The notes under the pieces were generated by a model. It saw only the letters and a list, made by a program, of their open reading frames with translations. It was not told where the DNA came from and did not search any database. Made by a program: the position numbers and the translations under genes. A stretch of 64,000 nt of DNA from Apostichopus japonicus (lineage: Eukaryota; Echinodermata; Holothuroidea; Aspidochirotida; Stichopodidae). The stretch's first letter is position 1, and every line of letters starts with the position of its first letter. Where the stretch lies: assembly GCF_037975245.1 (NCBI RefSeq), contig NC_092567.1, positions 24,916,876-24,980,875 on the forward strand. The letters are read 5' to 3'. This document shows positions 23,775 to 34,644 of this stretch, in pieces.

Positions 23775-26700
23775 CGTGAAAAGTAACTTTGCCTATTATA
23801 TACTGTACTCCTGACCCTAAACTTGGTAACCTGCCACCAGTCTTAAAACCTGATTGTTACAAGCAACGGTGTCCTGTTTTCTAAATATACAATATTACGC
23901 ATAACGTAGGCCTGTGAGGTAGTAAGGTTAGCGTCGTGTGTTGCTACACAAATCAATTAGCTGTAAGGCAAATCTGACATATGAGTTCTAGTTGTTCTGT
24001 GGTTCCACCTAACAGAGATAATGGCGCCATTCCAAAATAAGCATCCACTTCTGGTTACACTTTCGAGTGCTGTTCAACTTCTTACTGACAGTGGCGTCCC
24101 CAAGGGTGGGGGGGGGCCTGGGGAAACGTGCCCTCCCACAATACCCCAATGCGTTTTGTAGTGTTAAAAATTACTGAAACAAAAACGTTCTTTACAAAGG
24201 ACGAAACGTATTATGTTCATCAGTTAAACTTCATTCAACCGACCATCACAATAACCAGTTAATTGTTTTCTCACTAACAAGGAGGCCCCTGCGTGAACCG
24301 CTAGTGCTTGAACTTTACTACTACCCTGCATGAATTTAAATTTTCAACACTCTTCTCCAAGTTGTAAACTTTCCCAGAACCCTCTTGAGATGGAGGGGCT
24401 GAAGTATGGTTCCGCACCAACTTTTCAAGCGGGAAACATTTTTTTTCTTCTCTCATAATGGATAATCACCTGATAGCATGCACCAAATTGCATCTTCGGA
24501 CCCTTAAGTTATTTAAAAACAGTACTCAGAGCAAAGGGTTAATTTCCATTTTTGTATAACTTTTTGATCCGCCTCAATTCCTCAATTAAAAACATGAATA
24601 TCGGACAGACTAAGCCCGAAATTTCTTGAACATAAAGTTACGTCAAAAAACAAAATTGATTTTTAGTCATTTTCTGCTTGTCAAAATTTAGGAAAAGGGT
24701 ATACAACCACACGGTATTTAGAGTATGATGAGACGAATTTCAAATAGGACAGAATTAGGTGTATTGGGTCGGAGTCAAAGGTCAATTGAGGCCTAAATTG
24801 TGTGGAAAAAAAAAATGTGCCACGGACTCTTCCTAAATCGACAGTCCGATCAAGGGGTTTAAACTTGGTGGGTATAGGTGCCTGATCATGTAAACTTGTG
24901 CATGCGTGATAGAACTTAAGTCAAAAGTCAATATACAAAATTGTTTCTTTTGGCCATGTTGTGCTTGTCATCATGTACCGTTATCTATGTCCAACATGGT
25001 GACGGAGGGACACTGAGCAATCTGGTGAAAAAGGTGCAGTATATAGAAGAGCAGCATGAGGAAACCAGTTATCTTTTTTCAAGTGAATGAAACTGCTGAA
25101 TATGATGCTGATGATGACAATAAGTCATTAATTCACACGGTATTTAGAGAATGATGGGGTAACTTTAAAATAGTACTTGTGTGAGTGGTTGTTAAGGGTC
25201 AAGGTCAACTGAGGTCAAATGTCAATTTGGCCTAACTTGTGAGAAAAAAAATGTGCCGCAAACTCCTGCTACACCGTAAGAATGGTCAAGTTCAAATGTA
25301 ACTGTCTGAACAAACGGCGTACTCTTTAGCAAAGTTAGGATGTTAAGAATAAAGTCATGAAGAGATGAGATATGCAGCTCCATGGATTGCCCTCTTATTG
25401 GTTGTTAACAGACCTTCATGTAACTCCATATCGTTTTATAAATATACGTTTTTAAAATACGTTTTTAAACAAATCAAACATCACGTAAGGAAAACAGCCG
25501 CATCTGAACGTGTGCCCCAAACGTACACCAATTCACACCATCGATGTTAGTTCATCATCTACATGTTTTTTGTTGTTGTTAATCTATGTTGATATCGTGA
25601 ACGTAACACTTTCTACTATCGACATTTTTTTTGCGACCCTTTTGGCGTGCCATATGTAAGTACTCCGTATACGTCCGTTCTTCAGTGTATTGACTTCTAT
25701 AATCTATACTAAATTTGGCCTAACACCATATCCAAATGTCTCGCGACTCTAATGAAGTTTCAGGTACTAGTACAGTTTTTATTGGAAGTGATCTAATAAA
25801 AGGCCAAGGCGTAATGTAAAGAGAATAGATTCGGTTGAGCCTTCCAATTTTTCATCTATTCTAGGTTTTTTTTCGCACAAGTTAGGCCGTACATTTTACA
25901 CATGTACCTAATTCGCTAATGTAAACAGCAAACTCAAAACTCCCGTTCAAACTCAACAGCAGCATCTTACACAGTGTAGGATGCGAAACTAAGATAAACG
26001 ACATGAAGAAAGAAGCACGAAATTTGCAGCAATGACATAATACTCCGCAACTCACACACAGGATAGTTGACATCGTGTAAAAGTAGTGGGACTAGAAATT
26101 TCTTACATGTCGCAAATAGTGTCAGTTTGGATGGCAAATAGATCGATTTCTGGATAGGCGTACTTATAAATCAATATTAAAGTTTATATTACTTCTGTGT
26201 AGTTCTCCTTTTTGTATTGAATAAATTCGAAAAAGTCGTACAGAATGCTGAGTTACAGTAATAGTTGAATCTACTTGAAGTTTTGTAGATAGTTGAATTT
26301 GGAGATGGGAAGTTGGAATTATAAGTCAAGATTACTGTTGAAAGAAAATATGCAGCCTGTAATTGGGATCTATAGTTGTTGGAATTCATGAGAAAGAATG
26401 CTGGTGAATCATAATCACTGTATGAACATTGTAGCTGTTAATTAAGGGTCATGCATTGGTTGGGACAGATATAGAAGGGGGGGGGGTAGTTCCAAAATAA
26501 AAAAGTAAGCTTTCAGTACGTGGTTGGGTACAAATTCAATTTGTTGCCTTGTGGGATTAAGATATACAATCCAGAATGGTTTGATTTGCAAAACTCACTC
26601 CATCCTCAACCTTCGTTGTTATCACACTTACTGTAAAACCCTGGGTAAAATAGGATAAATACCGAACTGTTTTTTTTTTATGCAGAAGAATTGAATGGGT

Positions 26701-26859
26701 GGTATCTGGGTATAGGTGTGTCAGGGTGAGGGTAATTACATAGGAAGAGAATTGGAAACAAGAGAAAAATTTTTTTAAAGAAAAACTTTAAAAGCCATTC
26801 AGGGAAAATTACGCTCATGATATCAGTATTTTGACTTGTAAGTCTCTTGTCAATTTCAG
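23775..26859. other. Intergenic region between divergent CSTPP1 and SAAL1
   Basis: CSTPP1 (minus) and SAAL1 (plus) are divergent, so both promoters should lie here. A palindromic AATGGCGCCATT occurs at about 24020 (YY1/E2F-like, inference). CAGTGGCGTCCCCAAGGG at about 24091 looks like the left tip of a hAT element without a visible partner. From about 24560 to 25330 there is old repeat sequence rich in AGGTCA-like words; ACACGGTATTTAGAG occurs near 24709 and 25136. No confident exon was seen. Confidence 0.4.
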
Positions 26860-29800
26860 ATAGGAACCCGTCTCCACCGTCCGAAGAGTTTGCCAATGGA
26901 AACGGAGAGTTATTAAGAGGTGACAGTATCGGTGACACGGTATTCAGTAAACATTGGGTCTTCACTTCCCTTATGACGCTGCTAAAGGTAAGATCAAGTG
27001 TTGCAAAATCAATTATACTAGTGTCACAGCTCGGTGTGTGAACAAGAAATAAGGACATGAACAAGTAGTTGAATTAAATGGTATATTAGATCTTCAACTG
27101 GCTAGATATCTACGGAGTACAGTGAGTGTGTCAGGGGATAGTAAGCTTGAGAGAACCGTGCTTACCATGGCTCCTACAGGTTGAATCACACTGAATACAA
27201 TTGGTGAAAGTTACATATATACTGTACTCTTTTACAATGGATGATAGAGGATGGGACAGGAAGTTACTCTGTCCACATATTTACTGTACCTTACTTCTTC
27301 AACAGAGGTTAAGCTACTGAGAAAATGACCACACATAGAGTATTAATTCTCATGTACTTTTCCTAAAAGGTGCATTGTTTTATGAATGCTTGAACTGTAA
27401 CTTTGAGACTGCTTCATTAACTTTCAAAGCTGTTTCTTTTTGTAATTTCAAAAGTGTTTCCTCTTTATAATTTCAAAGGCTGTTGAGAATGAAGATGAAG
27501 GTAAAACTGATGGAGAAAAAGAGGCTGCAAATCTCAGTGGAATTGAAATTGATAGTGACCTGGAGAATGACCTCTGTAAGCTGTGGGATATGACTGCAAA
27601 TGAGGTAGAAGATAAATTTATATTATTTTTTATAATAGTAATTATTATTATTATTATTATTATTATTATTTATTATTATTATTATTATTACTATTTATAT
27701 TATTATTATTATTATTACTATTATTATATATTATGATTTTAATCATTATTATTATTATTATTATTATAACTTTTAAGGACTGTTTAGAACTCAGTTGGCA
27801 GATAACAGTAACCCTGTGGTCACCTGTCAGAATATTGCTCTAGTCTCTATTTGTGTACAATTAATTCCGCAGTGTTTGTTAATTGTTTATTATTCTTTAT
27901 TTTCATCAGGATGTGTCACTCTTTCTGCAAGAATGGAAATCACCAGATATGCTCCTTTCTGTGATAGCAAAAACTAATGCACCAAGAGTCACTGTAAGTT
28001 TAATAGTCTGAGGAATGAGTAGCTGTAACTAATGCACCAAGAGTCACTGTAAGTTTAATAGTCTGAGGAATGAGTAGCTGTAACTAATGCACCAAGAGTC
28101 ACTGTAAGTTTAATTGTCTGAGGAATGAGTAGCAATAACTAATGCACCAAGAGTTACAGTAAGTTTAATGGTCTGAGGAATGAGTAACAAATTTACTGCT
28201 AGGTGACTCAATACATGTGTAAAACTGCACTAGCTTTACAAAGATGCATAACACAACCTTGTTTTTATTCCTTTTGAATTATGAATTCCTTTGATTAATT
28301 ATCTAACTCAGATCTCAACTTTCTTTGCTTCTTTCACCAGGAAATATGTATGGGTATATTAGGTAACATGGTTTGCACAGGATCAATCAGCAAATCTTTG
28401 TCAGAGAACGACAACCTCGTAACTCTGACCCTCTCCATGCTGAGTGGAAGGGATCCTCCCACGTTGGTGGAGACGTGTCGATTCTTGAACACCGCCCTCT
28501 CTCACCCAGGGAGCGCTAATCGGTGGCTCACCTTCATCAAAGAGGATGAAGAGGTCTTCCAAAACCTCGCTTTTATTCTGCAAAGCTCCACAAATAGTAA
28601 GTGTATAAAGGAAGAGGGTTCCTCTCACCTTATCCCCTCATACCCACACCCAACTGCAAATCAACTTCTTCACCAATCAAAATAAGGGGGAATCCATAAA
28701 GAGAAACAGATAAAGGTATAATCATAAAGAATCCCTAAAGAATTTTCAGTGACTAGCTAGGAGGTGAAGGGAGGTGGGAGATAATGCGGGGCGGGGGGAG
28801 GGGAGAGGGACTAAGAAATATAAAAACTATATAAATACCATCCTTATGTGCATGAATATGCATGTTGACTTCCCTCATTCTTAAGCATACATATACAGCT
28901 GAAATAATTCTACAAAACATGGTCCCATCCCCCCCCCCCCCCCAAACCTTCACCAACTTTCTCTACTAATTGATATGGTTCTGGGTTATAATGATATAAT
29001 GATACCTGATTAGAAAACTGAATTTCCCTTAATTTCAGAAGAAGACATTTCTTTGTTTTGTTTTACTCCCCCTGTTCTTATCAACAGTTGACCTTTTACA
29101 TAACACTGTGGACCTTATAGACTTAATTTTGGATTCCAGTGATGAGATCACAGAGAAGTGGAGCAGTCCATCGTTAATTGATGGCTTGGTAGAAGCATTT
29201 AAACAAGCAAGGTAAAGAATAAACATCAATCATTCCTAATTCAGTTTGACCTTCATGCAATTTTCTTTTTTTATTTCAGTGACTTTGTGTTTATTTTGAA
29301 GTTGAGGGGGGGGGGCGAGGGGGTGAGGCTGGGTGTAGGGCTGAGTTAGAAGATTACTGTCAACATTTTTTAATGAGAGGAATGCAGTTTGTTCTTCTTA
29401 GTTTTAACTGGAATCTCTTAACCATCGCTAAATGGTTTTTGTTTGGTGGAAGAGGGAAGGAAATCGTGGAGCAGTGAAATATTCATAAAAGTTAAATTTG
29501 AACATTTCAACTTTTTGGAATGGGATTCAACTCAGGCTAGAAATTGAGTGCAACAACCATACACAAATAAAACCAATGTTTTGTGTTGGAAATGGAGGGG
29601 AGGGGGCATTGGGGTTGGGAGGGACTGGAGAGGGAAAGGTGAGAGTAGACAAAATATTCATAGAAGTCAAACCTAAACTTATTTGAATGGGATACAACTC
29701 AGACTAGAGATTGAATGCAACAACCATACCCATGTAAAACCAATGTCTTGTGTTGGAAAGGGAGGGAGGGGGCAGTTGAGGTTATTACAATATATCTCAG

Positions 29801-32800
29801 AATAACATCGCAACTGATGGAGACACCCTTCTAGAGTTTTTCACAAAATAACACTATTTAAACAGGTAATTAATGAATATGATTTGGCTTTTATTGTGAT
29901 TTAGTTTTACAAGATTTGATCTGCAACCATTTCATTAGTATTAATGACCGGTTGAAACCCAATTACGAAACTTCTAACTTTCTCCTCATTATTGTAGATT
30001 GTACATTGTGGATTTCACTTCATCCTTGAGTAAATTTTTTTAAGTTATAGCTCTGTGTCTTATTTCATCTCAGGTCTGAGAGGAAGAGTACTTTGTCTGT
30101 TATCTTACATACCATTCAGTTAATATCAGTCACTTCTCTTGGCATCGACTGTTTAGGTGAGTAATGTGTTTAAGTTATAGCTCTATGTCTTATTTCATAT
30201 CTGGTCTGAGTGGAAGAGTACTTTATCTGTTATCTTACATACTATTCAGTTCATATATATATATATTTATACATATAAATGAGGATTGATAGAACTTTTT
30301 TGGTAAATCGCAGATAAGACCAATAGTTTTAACCAAATATTTCTCCTAGTTAGATTAAAGAAGATACAGTTATGTGCTAATTGCCAATAGGTTTGACCAA
30401 ATATTTCTCTTAGGTGAGATTGAATGAGATGCCAACTCAAATAATTTACTACCAATATCATATTCATGTTTGATAAACCAGACTCAAGTTGTGCGACTCT
30501 TAGCAGTCCAATACTGCAATATCCTCCTTTCACACAATTTGTTGTCTGTATCTTACAGTTAAAATGAATGAAACGATCATGCCGATTCTTGCCCAGTATA
30601 TATCTGATATCTGCGAAGAAGAGGTGATTGCCATAAAAGATCAAAAGAGGGCGCTAGCATCTTCCATCATTGTTGTCAACAGTCTCTTGAGAGATGAAGA
30701 CAAAGTTAGCAAGATTCTTTTCATTGGTAAGGCCGCTTTCGACACTATCTAAGCGGAGCACCGCCACTGGCTGGCGCGGAGCGTACAAATATTTTTTGAG
30801 TAAAGATACTCCCTAGATCGCCGGAAATGACCCTTTCCAGGCCTTGCTAATTTGCAGATAAACGAAGAATAAATAGGTGTCATCGCCATTTTGTCAGAAA
30901 ATTACACGAACAAAATGTGACAAATGTCAATAGGTAGATGAGAGCGCAATAAAAAAGTCAATAATTGCGAATAAGTAAAAGTGGTAAAAAGCTGAAAAGG
31001 GCGCCAGCAGTCCATTTGAGTCCATCAGGGGGGGCATCCCCCCCTGACTGTATGGACGCTCTGCCACTGGGTAAGGCTATTTGGTAGCAGCACTCAGTGA
31101 AGTGTTTAGCAGATGTATAGTATTGTATTTTTTTTGGCATATGTTGTCCAGTTACAGAGTTCTTGACAATTCATAATCATGGACGTTAAATATAAATCTA
31201 AGAGACTGACTTCGGTCAGCTTGCGGCTTTGATAAGCCGATGATGGCTTCTCCGCAAGTTCCTGCTTGCAGGAGGATCTAAAATACATACATAGATAAAA
31301 CACATCAAATAATAATTAAACAGTTACTTGATCATTGTAACAGAACCGAAACAGTGTAAAACAAGAAGAAGAAGAAGAAGGAAACAACTTAAAAGGAACA
31401 AGCTTGACAACTCCATTACAAAAGTTGACTTTAAATACTAGAAAATAAACATGTCATTAACAAAATGGACACTAAGGAAGAGCAGGGAAGCTGTGCCTCC
31501 TGCGACGAAAGCACCCAAGAAAGATTCTGTTCCCTTCTGTAACATAACCGAGGGAAACAATAGTATGCAGGTACAACCGTTTCCCCACCCCACCCACCCC
31601 CCACCATCCTCCCTATACATAAATAGTAGGTGATTATTTAAATTTATTACCCTATCATCGAAAATTGATAACTTAATCACTACCATCAACCAATCCAAAT
31701 TAATAAGTCTCATTTGCTAAGTACTTGGTTCAAATGAAAATTTCAAATGCAGATGCTTCTTTTCCACTACTCTCAAGTGCTTTTGTTTGGTAACATTTTA
31801 AAGATGGCCAGGGGTTCAAGACAGCTGCTTTTAGTATTTTCTTTTTCTCTGTTGCAGATTCTACCTCCAAGAAACTCCTGAAAAATCTCCTCAAACTTTT
31901 CCAAGTCGCTCAGAGAGATTACAAACGAGAACTTTCACAGAACTCTGGAGCGATTTTGGATAATGATGTGGATGGAAACTCTAATAATGCTTCAAAGGAA
32001 AATGAAACTAATCCTGTAGCGGTGATAACTGGAGATTGTGAAAGTTCCCATAATGCATCAGAAGGGACAGCGGTCGACTCTACTACACAGCTTCTACTGT
32101 CATCGTTGACGTCATTTGCTCGATTGCTTCTTGATCTATCTGTACAGGTGAACATGAATGTTAGACTAAGCAACATGATCATGTATATGTGCATTGTTTT
32201 CAAACATAAAGAGCTCCACCTAATTATAATCAGTTCTTTCAGGTGTATTACTATCCACAATGTGGCCTGCGTACAAATTAAAGGGGAGGGGGGACAGGGG
32301 GGAGAGGATGTGCATGGACAGAATTTACAAATCAAAGTGTTGTTGAATGAAATGGGGTAAGGATGGTTGTTGGGGAAGTTGGTGACAATGCTTGTTGACT
32401 GCAGTTTGGCACAGCATTGTGGACATTTTCAGGACAATGTCTGACAGGAATAATCTTAAAACTACAAAGCAGAATCAAAAAGTCTCTGCTTTGTAATATA
32501 AGATTATTCCTGTCAATATGAATAATTGAAAGTCCCAAGTTTTTTGTTGCAGGGGCATGATGGTAGGGTATGAAATGGGGGGGGGGGGAGGAATACAACA
32601 TTGAGTGGAAGAACCCTATTGTTTTCTGGGAGGTCAAACGTCATTGGGGGTCATCAGAGGTCAAATTGTGGAAACATGGAAATACCATATCTCATGAAGG
32701 AAAGCTTGGAATAATTTCATATTTAGTATGTAGTTGTGACACATTGAGTTCAAGACCCTTATTACTTTTGGTGGAGATGAAAGGTCATTTGGCATTACCA

Positions 32801-33532
32801 GGGGTCAAATTGTGGAAATCTTGTTATCCTTGCCATGTGCATGAATCATATTGAGAAGAAGTTTATTGTTTAATGTGGAGGTTAAAGGTCATCTGAGGTC
32901 ACCAGATGTCAAACACTGAAATCCTTGTAAACACTATATCTCAAGTTAGGAAGCATGGGGATTTAACTTGAGATATAGTGTTTACAAGTGGCATGCGGAT
33001 GCGTTATATTGAATAGAAAAACTGAATTGCTTTCGGTAGAGGTCAAAGGTCATCTGGGTCACCAGCAGTCAAACTCTGGAAACCATTTAAACATGATAGC
33101 ATATCTCATGGTAGAAATCAGGACATTTATATTATAATAGCTGTTTCTGGTGAATAAGCACCAGTATATTGCAAAGAAGTAATCGAAACTTCAATGCAGT
33201 TTTGATGTCTGGTTTTTCTGTTTCCTTTGTTTGTTTGCTTTTGTTTGGATCACAATGTCAGGCCCTCTAACGTTTGCATAGGCCTTTTGCAGTAGATTAG
33301 CAGCTTATTAACTTTGTTGTTCTGTGTCTCCCTGTATAAAATGAATTGAGGATCATGCTTGGATCACAAAGTCAGGCAGTCTTTTGCAGTAGATGAGCAG
33401 TCTGTTAACTTTGTTGTTCTGTTTCTCCCTGTATAGAATGAGGATGTCCAGGAAGCTCTTCAGGATAAATTTGAAGAAGGTAAAGATATCACCTGTCTGG
33501 AGCTACTGAGGGAGCTGTTGGATTCGACGTGA
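26860..33532 (+). CDS. SAAL1: SAAL1-like protein (serum amyloid A-like 1), 5' exon not fixed
   Basis: Plus-strand coding exons: 26860-26987, 27479-27604, 27910-27993, 28341-28596, 29088-29211, 30074-30156, 30559-30726, 31858-32147 and 33437-33532 (stop TGA), all phase-consistent. Residues DRNPSPPSEEF at the first resolved exon match the human SAAL1 N-terminus, followed by DTVFSKHWVF, LCKLWDMTANEDVSLFLQEW and EICMGILGNM. It is a helical, armadillo-like protein; human SAAL1 is linked to proliferation in synovial and tumour cells, with no enzymatic role known. The codon for D2 is split, so a preceding exon ending ATGG is required. The only candidate close by is 26695-26698 with donor GTGGTA, weak. 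With it the protein would be about 452 aa (human 474). I number that putative ATGG exon as exon 1, so the exons listed here are exons 2-10. Acceptors and donors are otherwise strong. Confidence 0.92.
27622..27771. repeat. (TTA)n microsatellite in SAAL1 intron
   Basis: About 150 bases of TTA/TAA repeats with interruptions, immediately after the third exon's donor (27605). Confidence 0.95.
27972..28191 (+). repeat. 55-bp tandem repeat including SAAL1 exon 4 end and splice donor
   Basis: Four copies with an exact 55-base period start at 27972, 28027, 28082 and 28137. Each contains CTAATGCACCAAGAGT and a donor-like CT|GTAAGTTTAA (the last copy reads ACA|GTAAGTTTAA). The first copy overlaps the last 22 bases of the real exon 27910-27993; the others are intronic. 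Use of a later donor would read into an in-frame TGA within the first repeat. Confidence 0.95.
30171..30257 (+). pseudogene. Decayed partial duplicate of SAAL1 exon 7
   Basis: Sequence from TTTAAGTTATAGCTCTRTGT through CTTACATAC repeats that at about 30042-30115, i.e. the intron end and first part of the exon at 30074-30156. In the duplicate the acceptor CATCTCAG has become CATATCTG, destroying AG, and the copy stops before the exon's 3' half and donor. It is therefore an exon fossil. Confidence 0.85.
30734..31069 (+). mobile_element. hAT-type MITE inserted at SAAL1 exon 8 splice donor
   Basis: The body is near-identical to the element at 63188-63568 (GCTTTCGACACTATCTAAGC onward) and ends in ...CTGCCACTG. 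The 8-base GGTAAGGC flanks it on both sides (30726-30733 and 31070-31077). That sequence is the splice donor of exon 30559-30726. The left terminal ~50 bases, including CAGTGGC, are absent compared with the other copy. Confidence 0.85.
32445..32513. repeat. Hairpin in SAAL1 intron
   Basis: CAGGAATAATCTTA...CAAAGCAGA is followed by its inverted copy TCTGCTTTG...TAAGATTATTCCTG; arms of about 28 bases with a few mismatches around a short loop. Confidence 0.75.
32625..33100. repeat. AGGTCA-word tandem repeat in SAAL1 intron, with a perfect hairpin
   Basis: About four diverged ~120-bp units, each with GAGGTCAAA(C/G)GTCAT and CAGAGGTCAAA-like words followed by TATCTCATG. Inside, 32924-32948 (CTTGTAAACACTATATCTCA and five more bases) is perfectly inverted at 32964-32988 with a 15-base loop. 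It looks like a relative of the repeats at 34645-37735. Confidence 0.7.
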
Positions 33533-33668
33533 TGAAATCCTACTACAGAATCATTCCTTCATTTCATTGGTTGAAATCCTTCCCGTCATATATGGAGCTG
33601 AACTTTATAATAGATAATTGACCTAGTAATAAGTCAAGGATTTTAAGTGAGATATTCAGCTGCATTTC

Positions 33669-34020
33669 TGTTGTGTAATGGAGTCATTACTTGAGTGTTG
33701 TGTAATGGAGTCATTACTTGAGTGTTGTGTAATGGAGTCATTACTTGAGTGTTGTGTAATGGAGTCATTACTTGAGTGTTGTGTAATGGAGTCATTACTT
33801 GAGTGTTGTGTAATGGAGTCATTACTTGAGTGTTGTGTAATGGAGTCATTACTTGAGTGTTGTGTAATGGAGTCATAACTTGAGTGTTGTGTAATGGAGT
33901 CATTACTTGAGTGTTGTGTAATGGAGTCATTACTTGAGTGTTGTGTAATGGAGTCATTACTTGAGTGTTGTGTAATGAAGTCATTACTTGAGTGTTGTGT
34001 AATGGAGTCATTACTTGAGT
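33669..34020. repeat. 27-bp minisatellite, 13 copies, SAAL1 3' flank
   Basis: Unit: TGTTGTGTAATGGAGTCATT plus ACTTGAG. The copies are nearly identical. It starts 137 bases after the SAAL1 stop codon, so it may be transcribed in the 3' UTR. Because 27 is divisible by three, frames are open on both strands; this is not evidence of coding. Confidence 0.95.
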
Positions 34021-34644
34021 AACTCAGACTTGTTCTTCTAGTTATTGAATTATTCTCTGTTATTCTGTTTGGTTCTTCTACTCTTCTGGCTATGCGGTAT
34101 TTACCGTGTTATTGATTTAGTCCCAGGCATCAAAGTGGGCCGCGTGTGAGCCTGCAGGCAGGCCAGCCATATGTGGTTTTGTAGGATCGGACGATAAGTT
34201 TTCAGTGGTATGTGAAAAAGTGGAGGTGCAGGTGGAGGTTGATGTGGTTTTGTCTCCTGTAGTGGTCTGTTCGAGTCTGTATACCAAAGTTTAGCTGTAA
34301 AGTTTTCTATCTGTAGGGTGGGTCACGTTAAAACACATTCTGAAAACAGAGTTAAATGACATGCCAATATGATATTAGCACAGGACCAGGCAATATGTGA
34401 TGTTAAATTGAGGAATGACATCAGATAAGATTATAAAATAAAGTTGGAATAAAACCATATTATTTGATGTATGCATATATTATTTTATAGTGGGTCATGA
34501 ATTATTTTACGAGAGCTACGTAGAATAAAGTGACAGCTTGAATAAACCCAAAAGTTTCGGCATAAAAGCAAGTCAATCCACTGTAATAACAACTATCAAA
34601 CCAGATAAGTTTTTTTATTTATATTAATATTTTTATCTCTATTT

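Noticed and set aside
24091-24120. Complete hAT element starting CAGTGGCGTCCCC
   Set aside because: No matching right end or 8-bp duplication was found downstream within about 2 kb.
26695-26698. SAAL1 first coding exon ATGG
   Set aside because: Frame and position fit, but the donor GTGGTA is weak and the intron would be only 161 bases; kept as a candidate, not as an annotated start.
33643-34011. 122-residue minus-strand open frame (and 66-residue plus-strand frame) with a repeating nonapeptide
   Set aside because: It is the translation of a 27-bp minisatellite; the unit length is a multiple of three, so both strands stay open by construction.
33669-34020. CRISPR-like regular repeats
   Set aside because: There are no unique spacers, the units are contiguous, and the context is a eukaryotic gene flank.
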